Shown here: piece by piece, positions 8,472 through 16,386 of the stretch | Position numbering within the stretch: position 1 is the stretch's first letter | Layout: the number at the start of each line of letters is the position of its first letter | Assembly (NCBI GenBank): GCA_002426795.1 | Contig: DINQ01000001.1 | Coordinates: 1-43,913, forward strand | Length of the DNA: 43,913 bases | Direction of reading: 5' to 3' | Origin: Bacteroidales bacterium UBA5536 | Lineage (GTDB): Bacteria > Bacteroidota > Bacteroidia > Bacteroidales > F082 | Made by a program: the position numbers and the translations under genes | Notes under the pieces: model-generated | Seen by the model: only the letters and a program-made list of their open reading frames with translations | Told to the model about the DNA's origin: nothing | Database searches by the model: none

Positions 8472-9383
8472 ATGTCAACGAATAAACTGGCTCTTGTGAT
8501 CATGGCTGCCGGCAATGCCAGTCGGTTTGGAAAACCCAAACAGTTGGAAGCCGTGGGCCCTGCAGGTGAATGTTTAATGGAATTTAGCCTGTATACTGCA
8601 TCAAAACTTGGTTTCTCACAAGTGGTCATCGTTACGAATTCGGCCTTAAAAAACCTGGTTGAGGCAAGATTTGAACCTATAGCGCAGATCTGTGGCATGG
8701 AGCTTCAGGTGGTGGTTCAGTCAATTGCCCTTGATGGATCTGCCCACGCCTACCGGAAAAAACCCTGGGGAACAGGGCATGCTTTGTTGACAGCAGCCCC
8801 TTATGTCGACTCAACTTTTGTGTTGCTCAATGCAGATGACTTTTATGGTCGCGAAAGCCTTGAAAGAGCAGCAGATTTTCTTCGGGGAAATACTGAAATT
8901 CAAAAGCATGCGCTTATTGCATATCCAATAGCAAACACCATAATTCCCGGGAGAAAATATGCACGGGCAATTTGTGAAACCAAGGATCGGAACATTCTCG
9001 AAAGGCTAGTTGAATTTACAGCTGTTTGCATGGAAGAATCAGGAAAAATTATGGCATCAGCTCATGGGCAAATCGTAGAAATTGCACCAAAAAAGTTATG
9101 CTCCATCAACTGTTGGGCTTTCAAACCAGGTATTTTTGAATTACTCGCCAAAGAGTTTTCCGATTTTCTTCAAACTCATCAGGCTCTGGAAAACGCCGAA
9201 TTTTTCCTTCCGTCGGCCATTGAATCTCTGATCATGCATCATCACATTGATGTAGAAGTTTTTGAAAGTCAATCCACTTGGTTTGGACTTACTTTTCAGG
9301 AAGATTTAACTGAAGTTCGTGCCCAAATCAACCAATTGATTCAGAAAGGTTTTTACCCGGATTCTTTATGGAAAAAATTATAA
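8472..9383 (+). CDS. Sugar-1-phosphate nucleotidyltransferase-like protein
   Basis: The 303-residue protein carries the nucleotidyltransferase signature MAAGNASRFGKPKQL (11-25), PWGTGHALL (98-106) and the metal-binding NADD (120-123), so it should join a sugar 1-phosphate to an NTP. It starts 6 nt after the GH109-like gene and overlaps the NahK-like kinase by 16 nt, which indicates translational coupling and one pathway. From this setting I infer that it accepts the N-acetylhexosamine 1-phosphate made by the next gene and forms a UDP-sugar. The sequence alone does not fix the sugar or the nucleotide. There is no clear C-terminal left-handed helix repeat, so it is not a GlmU-type bifunctional enzyme. 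Confidence 0.8.
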   Translation: MSTNKLALVIMAAGNASRFGKPKQLEAVGPAGECLMEFSLYTASKLGFSQVVIVTNSALKNLVEARFEPIAQICGMELQVVVQSIALDGSAHAYRKKPWGTGHALLTAAPYVDSTFVLLNADDFYGRESLERAADFLRGNTEIQKHALIAYPIANTIIPGRKYARAICETKDRNILERLVEFTAVCMEESGKIMASAHGQIVEIAPKKLCSINCWAFKPGIFELLAKEFSDFLQTHQALENAEFFLPSAIESLIMHHHIDVEVFESQSTWFGLTFQEDLTEVRAQINQLIQKGFYPDSLWKKL

Positions 9384-10420
9384 ATCCTTCAGTTTTTGAG
9401 GCATTTGGCCTTTCTTCCAGTCTTTTTACGGTTCAGCAAATCGGAAATGGACACATCCACAAAAGCTATTTGCTTCAGCCTGTTTCTGATTCTTTTTCGC
9501 CATCTTTTGTGTTGCAAAACATCAATACTTCCATTTTTAATCGTCCGGAGCTGATTGCTGAAAACTGGAAAACTATGGCCAGCTATCTTCAGGTCAACTT
9601 TCCTGACTATTTTTTATTACAATTCATCCCAACGAAAACCGGTGAAGCATTTGCTATCGAAAAATCAGGTACGAAAAAGACTTTTTGGCGTTTGCTGCCA
9701 CATTTCAAAGGAGCTGTTTTTGAAAAAGTAAGCAGCCCTGACTTGGCCTACAAAGCCTCTTATGCGTTTGCCCGATTTGGGGTGATGTTAAAAGATTGCA
9801 ACACAAAACAATTTGCCACTGTAATCCCAGATTTTCATGATGCCCGCCTTCGCTTTCAGCAGTTTCACAACGCGCTTTTCAGAAGTTCTGCAGAACATCA
9901 AAAAGCCTGTGGTTCTCTGATCTCCAAGGTTATTGATTTTGAATGGATCGTAAAAAAGGCAGAAAAGCTCCGCACGAAACTCCCCGTCCGCCTACAGCAC
10001 ATGGACGCGAAAGTTGGGAACATCATTTTTCGGGATGACAAAAAAAGCCAGGCTGTTTTGCTTGATCTCGATACCGTGATGCCGGCAACCATTCTTTCGG
10101 ATGCTGGTGATATGATTAGAAGCATGGTTTGTCTATCGGATGAGGATGAGCCTGTTGCAGCAAATGTCCAGTTTGATTCTGTATTGTTCGATGCCGTTCG
10201 AAGTGGTTTTTTTGACGCATATGGATCGCACCTTTCAACATTCGAACGCGCGCAGTTTTCCTTTTCAGGACAGCTGATGCTGCACATGCAAGCAGTAAGA
10301 TTTTTAACTGATTTTCTCAACGGAAATATTTATTATCCAATCGATTACGAAAATCACAATCTGATTCGGGCAGCCAATCAACTGAGCCTGCTCGGGCAGC
10401 TTGTTGCTTATAACCAGTAA
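9368..10420 (+). CDS. NahK-like N-acetylhexosamine 1-kinase (aminoglycoside phosphotransferase fold)
   Basis: The 350-residue protein resembles bifidobacterial NahK, which phosphorylates GlcNAc or GalNAc at C1. Shared-looking stretches include GNGHIHKSYLL (26-36), VLQNINTSIFNRPEL (48-62), FHDARLRFQQF, and the C-terminal NGNIYYPIDYENHNLIR. The catalytic loop is RLQHMDAKVGNI with Asp213 and Asn218; Met212 replaces the more usual Asn. The metal-binding segment is LLDLDTVMP (Asp233/Asp235). The start overlaps the nucleotidyltransferase end by 16 nt. Together these two enzymes could convert free GalNAc or GlcNAc to a UDP-sugar. Activity on other sugars or homoserine-like substrates is possible for this fold. 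Confidence 0.8.
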   Translation: MEKIINPSVFEAFGLSSSLFTVQQIGNGHIHKSYLLQPVSDSFSPSFVLQNINTSIFNRPELIAENWKTMASYLQVNFPDYFLLQFIPTKTGEAFAIEKSGTKKTFWRLLPHFKGAVFEKVSSPDLAYKASYAFARFGVMLKDCNTKQFATVIPDFHDARLRFQQFHNALFRSSAEHQKACGSLISKVIDFEWIVKKAEKLRTKLPVRLQHMDAKVGNIIFRDDKKSQAVLLDLDTVMPATILSDAGDMIRSMVCLSDEDEPVAANVQFDSVLFDAVRSGFFDAYGSHLSTFERAQFSFSGQLMLHMQAVRFLTDFLNGNIYYPIDYENHNLIRAANQLSLLGQLVAYNQ

Positions 10421-10432
10421 AATAATGTGTTT

Positions 10433-11134
10433 TTAACCATGTAAAGAAATATCCTTGAGTTTATCGGGTTTCAATAACTCAAGGTGTTTGCCATCGATTT
10501 TAATAATGCCCTCATGTTCAAACTCTTTCATGATGCGGGTAGCGCTTTCTTTGGTCATGTTCGACATGTCGCCAATCTCTTGTCGGGTAAGAGAAAGTTG
10601 AAAACTGTTCGATTTATAAATATCAGCTGAAAGGCTTAGCAAAACATCAGCCAAACGACCAGGCATTTGTTTTTGGGTTAAACTGATAAGCCGCGTGAAA
10701 TTATTCGCGCCATTTAGACTGCAGTGTCGCAACAGGCTCTCAGCAAAATCAGGATTGGTCCTGATCACTTTTCTCACATTTTCAATAGAAATAAAACAGG
10801 CCGACGTTTCCTCAATGGCTGAAACGCTGTAGTGATAACGATAATCTGTAAATAATCCGGGACCACCAAATAACTTCCATGGGGTCACCAATTCGAGAAT
10901 TAGGTTTTTCTTGTCGTAACCTTCCAGATACAATTTGGCCATTCCTTTGGTAATCATGACCAAATGCGTGGCTGAAGTGCCCTGTTTTACCATCATTTCA
11001 CCTGTATTGAAAACAACTTCAAACCTATTGGCATTCATTACTTTCAATTCTTCATTATTCAGCAAACGAAACAAGGGCGAACGCTCATTACAAGATTCGC
11101 AACTAATACAATTTTCTGACCTTCTCGTTAGCAT
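10433..11134 (-). CDS. Crp/Fnr-family regulator with N-terminal cysteine cluster
   Basis: The 233-residue protein has a cyclic-nucleotide-type beta-barrel domain (about 25-140) and a C-terminal winged helix with recognition segment LTRQEIGDMSNMTKESATRIMKEF. The N-terminus has C9-x2-C12-x2-C15, and there is a further Cys113. E. coli FNR uses C20, C23, C29 and C122 to hold its oxygen-sensing 4Fe-4S cluster, so an FNR-like sensor is plausible although the Cys spacing differs. The gene converges on the NahK-like kinase with 12 nt between stops. Its promoter is at 11188-11218, and a near-consensus FNR box lies just upstream of that, suggesting autoregulation or control by a related factor. Targets are unknown. 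Confidence 0.85.
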   Translation of the reverse strand: MLTRRSENCISCESCNERSPLFRLLNNEELKVMNANRFEVVFNTGEMMVKQGTSATHLVMITKGMAKLYLEGYDKKNLILELVTPWKLFGGPGLFTDYRYHYSVSAIEETSACFISIENVRKVIRTNPDFAESLLRHCSLNGANNFTRLISLTQKQMPGRLADVLLSLSADIYKSNSFQLSLTRQEIGDMSNMTKESATRIMKEFEHEGIIKIDGKHLELLKPDKLKDISLHG

Positions 11135-11187
11135 ATTTTATCCGGATTTGCTAGAATCGTTGATATTCTTTGTTGTTTAGAAATAGT

Positions 11188-11218
11188 CAAAATTAATATA
11201 TTTGATGATATTTAGCAA
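11188..11218 (-). promoter_or_regulatory. Promoter of the Crp/Fnr regulator: TTG, 20 nt, TAATTTTG
   Basis: On the minus strand the -7 box TAATTTTG (11188-11195) and a -33 TTG (11216-11218) are 20 nt apart, a near-ideal Bacteroidota promoter. It gives a leader of roughly 50 nt. Confidence 0.6.
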
Positions 11219-11223
11219 CTACT

Positions 11224-11306
11224 CAATTGATGTGAAACAAGTTTTATGCAACAAAATAGCAACTTACAGACTGAAATGAGCCCGAACGTAGACTGCCAAT
11301 TGATGT
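11224..11306. repeat. Direct repeat CAATTGATGT, two copies
   Basis: CAATTGATGT occurs at 11224-11233 and at 11297-11306, 73 bp apart, within the 342-nt gap between the Crp/Fnr gene and the outer-membrane protein gene. Both copies contain TTGAT, the FNR half-site, but only the first has a matching second half. Apart from these repeats and the two promoters, I see nothing else in 11135-11476. Confidence 0.4.
11227..11240. promoter_or_regulatory. FNR-type palindrome TTGAT-GTGA-AACAA
   Basis: The site matches the FNR consensus TTGAT-N4-ATCAA at nine of ten fixed positions. It sits a few bases upstream of the -33 element of the Crp/Fnr gene, centred roughly 50 bp from the expected start of transcription. 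It is a candidate binding site for this regulator itself. Confidence 0.45.
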
Positions 11307-11452
11307 AGTTTGTGATAAATCCCTAAGCTTGTTTTAATTATCCCTCACTCAGAAAAGGTTTACAAAAATAGGATAAGTCTTCGCGCCATTCATTTCGGGA
11401 AGGTTTTTTTTTCGTACTTAAATGCAGTCTGACTGAAAGACAAACAATTGCG

Positions 11453-11460
11453 TACTTTTG
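11453..11460 (+). promoter_or_regulatory. Putative -7 box (TACTTTTG) for the outer-membrane barrel gene
   Basis: TACTTTTG is a perfect TAnnTTTG located 16 nt before the start codon. The -33 element is unclear. Confidence 0.5.
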
Positions 11461-11476
11461 CCCTAAAATCGTCGAT

Positions 11477-12181
11477 ATGGGTAAAAAAATCGCTATCATT
11501 TTCTTCTTCATCAACCTGTTTTTTTATCCGGGCTACGGTCAGTTTCTTCAAACGAACCTTCAGATACAATCAGGGATATCTATCCCTACAGGAGTATTTG
11601 GGGGGGAGCGTCTTCCGGAGTCGAGCTTTGCGCAACCAGGTTTAAGTGCCAACGTGATCATCGACGTCAATATCTGGAAGAACTGGGATCTGCGCTTACA
11701 ATCGGGTTTATTACTTCATTCGATCGACGTAGGGAGTCTGGGCCGCGAAAAAGTTGCGGCAGATGCTTTTATGGAAGATGTTGTCATTCGGAGCGATCCT
11801 TTTAGAATTATTCCAGTGATGGCAGGACCGCAGTTTACAATTTTCGAACGCAGCAGCTTTTCTTTTCAAACACAGGCGCAGTTTGGGGTATTTTTCTCCC
11901 GCACACCCTATCAACTCTACAAACCAACTTATTTCCTGGTGGGACCTTCTTACTTCGAAGTAACCTCAGCTTCTGATATCAGTTTTGCCTATGGAGGCGG
12001 AGTCTCAATCAGCTATCAAACCAAGTCCTGTGTTTCAATCCATCTTGGTGCTGTTTGGCTGCATTCTGAACCTGTATATGGCTTCATCTCGGCAGGTGTT
12101 TTGCGCAATGAACGCCGACCGGTAAATCTGATCAACACAGTTCTGGGCATCACGATACCCTTATTCACACCCAAATCCTGA
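11477..12181 (+). CDS. Small outer-membrane beta-barrel protein (PorT-like fold, function unknown)
   Basis: The 234-residue protein has an N-terminal signal peptide (basic MGKK, hydrophobic core, YGQ at about residue 21) followed by alternating amphipathic strands rich in aromatic residues and glycine. Examples are LQIQSGISIPTG, WDLRLQSGLLL, FRIIPVMAGPQF and SFQTQAQFGVFF. It ends in a strand closing with ITIPLF, typical of Bacteroidota outer-membrane beta-barrels. It is likely an 8- to 10-strand porin-like or PorT/OmpW-type protein; no specific function can be assigned. It lies just upstream of the porZ-like gene in the same orientation, but that gene appears to have its own promoter. The start ATG follows a good -7 box. 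Confidence 0.65.
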   Translation: MGKKIAIIFFFINLFFYPGYGQFLQTNLQIQSGISIPTGVFGGERLPESSFAQPGLSANVIIDVNIWKNWDLRLQSGLLLHSIDVGSLGREKVAADAFMEDVVIRSDPFRIIPVMAGPQFTIFERSSFSFQTQAQFGVFFSRTPYQLYKPTYFLVGPSYFEVTSASDISFAYGGGVSISYQTKSCVSIHLGAVWLHSEPVYGFISAGVLRNERRPVNLINTVLGITIPLFTPKS

Positions 12182-12227
12182 TCAGGACGCGCCATTTTCA
12201 TGCAATAAAAGTCTGCTTTTTAAGTTA

Positions 12228-12257
12228 TTGAAGCAAACACTTCAATTCGTATTTTTA
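12228..12257 (+). promoter_or_regulatory. Putative promoter of porZ-recO: TTG, 19 nt, TATTTTTA
   Basis: TTG (12228-12230) and TATTTTTA (12250-12257) are 19 nt apart. The position argues that the ATG at 12277, not the GTG at 12259, is the porZ start, because the GTG would lie at or before the first transcribed base. Confidence 0.45.
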
Positions 12258-12276
12258 CGTGATCAAAAAATCCAAC

Positions 12277-14607
12277 ATGCCGCGCATTTACAATTTCATT
12301 TTTGCTGGAATTCTCACCTTATTTTCTTTTTCCGTTTTGGCGCAAGGCCTCGCTATTGGCGAGTGGCGCACTCATCTGCCATACCAAAGAGTAATTGATA
12401 TAGATATAGTGGGTTCAAAAGTGTATGCTGCAACACCTTATGATCTCTTTGTGTTCGACAATACTGATAACAGCATCAGCTTGTTAAACAAGGTGAACGG
12501 GCTGAGCGATATCGGCGTTAGTGCTATACGGTACAACCCGGGTAATGACGTCTTGCTGGTGGCCTATTCCGACGCAAATGTTGATCTTATTTTTCAGGAT
12601 AAAATCGTCAACATCAGTGATATCAAGGACAAGGATTTGATTGGCAATAAAACGATTTACGATATTACATTCATCGGCAATTTTGCGTATCTATCCTGTG
12701 GATTTGGTATAGTGGTCCTCGATACCGAACGCGAGGAGGTTTACGACACTTATCTCATCGGTCCAAACGGCAGTTTTGTCAATGTATACGACCTAACTCT
12801 TTTCAATAACCAACTGTTTGCCGCCACCGAATCTGGCGTATATTATGCTTCGCTTGACAGTCCAAACCTGGCCGATTTCAACGAGTGGACCAAAGATACA
12901 CGTCTTATTCATCCCAACTTGCGTTACAACCATATTGAAGCTTTCGGAAATAAAATCCTACTCAACTACACAAAAAACACTTTTAATGCCGACACCCTGT
13001 TCATCTTTGATGGCAACAACTGGGATTATTTCGAAAAGCAAAACAACTCGCGCAGGTCGATGCTGCGTGCTTACAACAATGAGTTATTGGTTTGTAACAA
13101 CTACAATGTCAGCATTTACAATGAGCAATACGTCCAAACGTCTTCAGTATACCGTCCAGGCGAATACTCTATTGAACCTCAATCTGTTGCTATGTCGGCT
13201 GATGGAACTTACTGGATAGGTGACCGCACAAAAGGAATGATCAAATCAACCAACACTTTCGATGGAGAATTGATCATGCCCAATGGACCGGGCACCATCA
13301 ATGTTTACGAAATGAAAGCAAGTGGAGACCAGGTATGGGTAGCCTCGGGAGGACGTGCCAGCAACTGGGCCAAACTGTACATGGTAGATGGCGTTTTTTC
13401 TTTTGACGGCAGCCAATGGACTACACACAACAGACTTAATACCGAAGCTTTTGATACCATTTCTGACTTTGTCAGTGTGGCAATCGACCCGCTTTCGACC
13501 AATAAGGCGTATATCGGAAGCTGGCAGGATGGTGTGATTGAATTTGTCGACAACGAGCTCAACGAAATATACTCACGCAACAATAGCAGCCTGCAAGCCT
13601 GGATTGCCGATCCTAATCTGGTTAACATCAGTGGACTTGGTTTCGATAGTTATAACAATTTGTGGGCGGCAAACACCGGCGCTACCAATTTACTTTCGAT
13701 GCGGACACCTTCGGGTGAATGGACTTCGTTCAACCTGGGAAGCACGGCAAGCGGCATCGACATTGCCAATATGATTATTGACCATAATAATTACAAGTGG
13801 ATCATACGCCGGCAAGAAGGAATGTTGATGGTATTTAACGACAACAACACCTGGGACACCCAAGCAGACGACGTTGTAAAAGTCTTGTCTTCGGCTGCAG
13901 GAAATGGCGCCATTCCAGGTAATCAGGTCCTTTCGATGGCTGTTGATCAGGATGGAGCTGTTTGGGTTGGAACTGATGCTGGTCCGGCAATATTTTTCAG
14001 TCCGGAAAGGATTTTTCAACAAGGCCAAAATTACGACGCACAGCGCATTCTCGTTCCCAGAAACGATGGCAGCGGACAGGCTGATTATCTGCTGGGAAGT
14101 GAAAAGATTTTATCCATAGCTGTTGACGGTGCTAATAACAAATGGTTTGGAACAGAAAACGGTGCATTTCTGATGTCGCCAGATGGTCTGGAACAGTTGG
14201 AGTATTTTAACACCGATAACAGCCCACTTTTGTCAAACACCATCAACAGCATTGCCATCACAGACAATGGAGAGGTGTTTTTTGGCACCAGCAAAGGAAT
14301 TATCTCTTTTAAAGGTGAGGCTACACCAGGAGGCCCCACAAACACTGACGTTTACGCTTATCCAAATCCTGTGCGCCCAAATTATACCGGCCCGGTTGCT
14401 ATCAAAGGTCTCGTTAGCAATGCCCTCGTGAAAATAACTGATATGAGTGGTGTGCTAATATCACAAACCCGTGCAGAAGGCGGACAGGCCATTTGGGACG
14501 GCAAAACCCTCAATCATGAAGATGTTGCTCCCGGCATCTACCTGGTTTTTGTAACCGACGATCTGGGCATTGAGACACTTGTGACTAAAATTATGCTGAT
14601 GCGTTAG
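12277..14607 (+). CDS. porZ: PorZ-like beta-propeller protein of the type IX secretion system
   Basis: The 776-residue protein has a signal peptide (cleavage expected after LAQ/LA, about residue 22), then the PorZ-type opening IGEWRTHLPYQRVIDI. Two seven-bladed propellers follow, with repeated motifs such as KVYAATPYDLFVFD, GVYYAS, AVWVGTDAGPAIF, KWFGTENGAFLM and VFFGTSKGIISF. The last 85 or so residues form a type A sorting domain with AYPNPVRP, ITDMSGVL, APGIYLVFV and a basic end. In Porphyromonas gingivalis PorZ is a surface component of the attachment complex that handles the A-LPS to which T9SS cargo is linked. RecO starts 2 nt later. The start at 12277 is preferred because of the promoter position; the GTG at 12259 is an alternative. 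Confidence 0.85.
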   Translation: MPRIYNFIFAGILTLFSFSVLAQGLAIGEWRTHLPYQRVIDIDIVGSKVYAATPYDLFVFDNTDNSISLLNKVNGLSDIGVSAIRYNPGNDVLLVAYSDANVDLIFQDKIVNISDIKDKDLIGNKTIYDITFIGNFAYLSCGFGIVVLDTEREEVYDTYLIGPNGSFVNVYDLTLFNNQLFAATESGVYYASLDSPNLADFNEWTKDTRLIHPNLRYNHIEAFGNKILLNYTKNTFNADTLFIFDGNNWDYFEKQNNSRRSMLRAYNNELLVCNNYNVSIYNEQYVQTSSVYRPGEYSIEPQSVAMSADGTYWIGDRTKGMIKSTNTFDGELIMPNGPGTINVYEMKASGDQVWVASGGRASNWAKLYMVDGVFSFDGSQWTTHNRLNTEAFDTISDFVSVAIDPLSTNKAYIGSWQDGVIEFVDNELNEIYSRNNSSLQAWIADPNLVNISGLGFDSYNNLWAANTGATNLLSMRTPSGEWTSFNLGSTASGIDIANMIIDHNNYKWIIRRQEGMLMVFNDNNTWDTQADDVVKVLSSAAGNGAIPGNQVLSMAVDQDGAVWVGTDAGPAIFFSPERIFQQGQNYDAQRILVPRNDGSGQADYLLGSEKILSIAVDGANNKWFGTENGAFLMSPDGLEQLEYFNTDNSPLLSNTINSIAITDNGEVFFGTSKGIISFKGEATPGGPTNTDVYAYPNPVRPNYTGPVAIKGLVSNALVKITDMSGVLISQTRAEGGQAIWDGKTLNHEDVAPGIYLVFVTDDLGIETLVTKIMLMR

Positions 14608-14609
14608 TC

Positions 14610-15335
14610 ATGGCAGATAAAACCAAAGGCATTGTTCTGCAGCATTTTCGATACAGCGACACCAGCTTGATTGCGAAAATTTTTACAGAGCAGTCTGGAC
14701 TGCAATCGTACCTCGTCAAAGGAGCCTTCTCGAAGCATTCACGATTCAAGCCTGCGTTTTTTCAACCGATGAATCTTGTTGAGTTTGTCGAGAGCAGCGG
14801 CAAACAAAGGGATTTGCGCTTTATGTCTGAAATTAGCCTGAGCTATCATTTTCAGAGCATACAGCAAAATCCGGTAAAGAATGCTATCATCATGTTTATG
14901 AGTGAGTTGCTGCATAAATCGTTGCCGGATCAGGAGCCTGATCAGCAGCTTTTTTCTTTTATTAACGACACTTTGGTTTGGCTTGATCTATCAGACTCAG
15001 CTATCGCAGATTTCCCGCTTTATTTTATGCTCGAACTCAGCCGATATTTAGGTTTTTATCCAAAATTTAACAGTTATCAGGAGTCTTCGCATTTCGACCT
15101 GATGGAAGGAGTTTTTAAGCCATCCGTGCCAGGACATCCTTATTTTCTGACTCGTGAATATAGTACTTTGCTCACCCAATTGAGTTTTACATCAATTGAT
15201 CATATGGCTGAAATCGCAATAAACCAGGAACAACGACGACAACTCTTACAAGAAATGATTCGTTACTACCAACTGCATGTGCCCGGCTTCAAGGGCTTGC
15301 AGTCTCATGAAATACTTCGAACTGTGTTACGTTGA
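14610..15335 (+). CDS. recO: DNA repair protein RecO
   Basis: The 241-residue protein has the RecO N-terminal OB-fold opening KTKGIVLQHFRYSDTSLIAKIFTEQSG, followed by SYLVKGAFS and the helical C-terminal domain including FPLYFMLELSRYLGFYP. RecO works with RecF and RecR to load RecA onto SSB-coated single-stranded DNA during gap repair. The N-terminal motif YSDTSLIAKIFT is characteristic. It lies 2 nt after porZ, so both are likely translated from one message. I recall the porZ-recO pairing from other Bacteroidota. Only one Cys-free zinc-finger-less C-terminus is seen, which is common for RecO in this phylum. Confidence 0.9.
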   Translation: MADKTKGIVLQHFRYSDTSLIAKIFTEQSGLQSYLVKGAFSKHSRFKPAFFQPMNLVEFVESSGKQRDLRFMSEISLSYHFQSIQQNPVKNAIIMFMSELLHKSLPDQEPDQQLFSFINDTLVWLDLSDSAIADFPLYFMLELSRYLGFYPKFNSYQESSHFDLMEGVFKPSVPGHPYFLTREYSTLLTQLSFTSIDHMAEIAINQEQRRQLLQEMIRYYQLHVPGFKGLQSHEILRTVLR

Positions 15336-15356
15336 TTTTCTGACTGATATTCTACT

Positions 15357-16286
15357 TTAGCGAAGGCTGAAAGTGGTTTGTCCAATAACGGCATCCCCTT
15401 CATAAATATCAACATAATAGATGCCTTCCTGAAGGTCCTGTGTGTCACGTTTTTCCCAATAGGCGCAAACCTCCTGGTTTTCGTTTTGGTATTCAACAGG
15501 AATCATCATTGAATATTGCAGCCTTTCGCCCTGATAGAGGAATGAATATTCATCGCCTCGACCTTTGGCCAGAATTTTCTTGTCAGGTTCAGCAATGCGA
15601 ACATATATATCTTTTGTACCTGGCTGCACTATTTTGTTTTCAGCCAAAGTAAAACAGATTTTGACTTTCTCAACACGCTTGGCTTTATCAGTAGCCACTT
15701 CGCGACTACTGCCGCGCTGTCTGACACCTTCGGCTGACAGATTAAAAGTACGCAAAACAGCAGCCATTTCTACCTTATCGACAAGCTCTTCTTTTACTTT
15801 ATTCAGCTGAATATTTCGCTTGCGTTCCAAATTAAACTCCTCTCGTATCCGTTCATTTTCTTCTGTCAGCTCGCGATTAACATTATGTAAGGAATCCATT
15901 TGACGCACATATCCCTGTGAAATAACCTGCAGTTTTTCAAGTTTTTTCTTGATTTTATAATACTCCCACTGAGTATTGAGCAATTTTTTGATTTCAACAG
16001 CATTGGCTTGAATAAGGCTGTCCTTTGCAGTAAGCGAATCCGCCAGAGCACCGTAAGCCATCTTCGTTTCGTTATGTGCAGCTATCAGGCTGTCGACCTC
16101 GTGCTGAAGTTCAGCACGCTGCCTGTTTTTCTCCTCCTGCAGTACGCGCAGGTTCGACTTGGTCGAAATCAACCAGATCGAAAGGCCGATGATTATAAGT
16201 GCAAAAATCGACAGCAAGAGGTACAACCAACGGGTTGCGTTGGGTGATGGGATGGGATTGTTTTGGTTTACAGATTCTGTTGTCAT
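15357..16286 (-). CDS. Conserved-looking membrane protein with coiled coil and C-terminal beta domain, function unknown
   Basis: I do not recognise this 309-residue protein. It has a short polar N-terminus, one membrane segment (about 20-42, LYLLLSIFALIIIGLSIWLI) and a long charged coiled-coil region (about 45-185). A roughly 120-residue C-terminal part rich in predicted strands follows (KVKICFTLAENKIVQPGTKD, QEVCAYWEKRD, GIYYVDIYEGDAVIGQTTFSLR). The C-terminal part probably lies in the periplasm. The ATG at 16286 is chosen over one 51 nt upstream because a strong promoter at 16307-16338 would start transcription close to it. The gene converges on recO and lies after the export operon on the same strand, but with its own promoter. 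A structural or scaffolding role is only a guess. Confidence 0.75.
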   Translation of the reverse strand: MTTESVNQNNPIPSPNATRWLYLLLSIFALIIIGLSIWLISTKSNLRVLQEEKNRQRAELQHEVDSLIAAHNETKMAYGALADSLTAKDSLIQANAVEIKKLLNTQWEYYKIKKKLEKLQVISQGYVRQMDSLHNVNRELTEENERIREEFNLERKRNIQLNKVKEELVDKVEMAAVLRTFNLSAEGVRQRGSSREVATDKAKRVEKVKICFTLAENKIVQPGTKDIYVRIAEPDKKILAKGRGDEYSFLYQGERLQYSMMIPVEYQNENQEVCAYWEKRDTQDLQEGIYYVDIYEGDAVIGQTTFSLR

Positions 16287-16306
16287 AGCATTATCCTTTC
16301 GAACAA

Positions 16307-16338
16307 CAAAAATAGTGCAAATCAAAGGTTTTTGCAAA
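16307..16338 (-). promoter_or_regulatory. Promoter of the coiled-coil membrane protein: TTTG, 20 nt, TATTTTTG
   Basis: On the minus strand TTTG (16335-16338) and TATTTTTG (16307-16314) are 20 nt apart, a full match to the Bacteroidota promoter. It decides the start codon at 16286. Confidence 0.65.
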
Positions 16339-16386
16339 TTGTTCTACAAGCATACTACAGCAAAATGCCCGTTGAAAAGCAACAGA

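Noticed and set aside
12259..12276. GTG start for the PorZ-like protein
   Set aside because: The likely -7 box ends 1 nt before this GTG, so it would be at or before the transcription start; the ATG at 12277 also begins a normal signal peptide.
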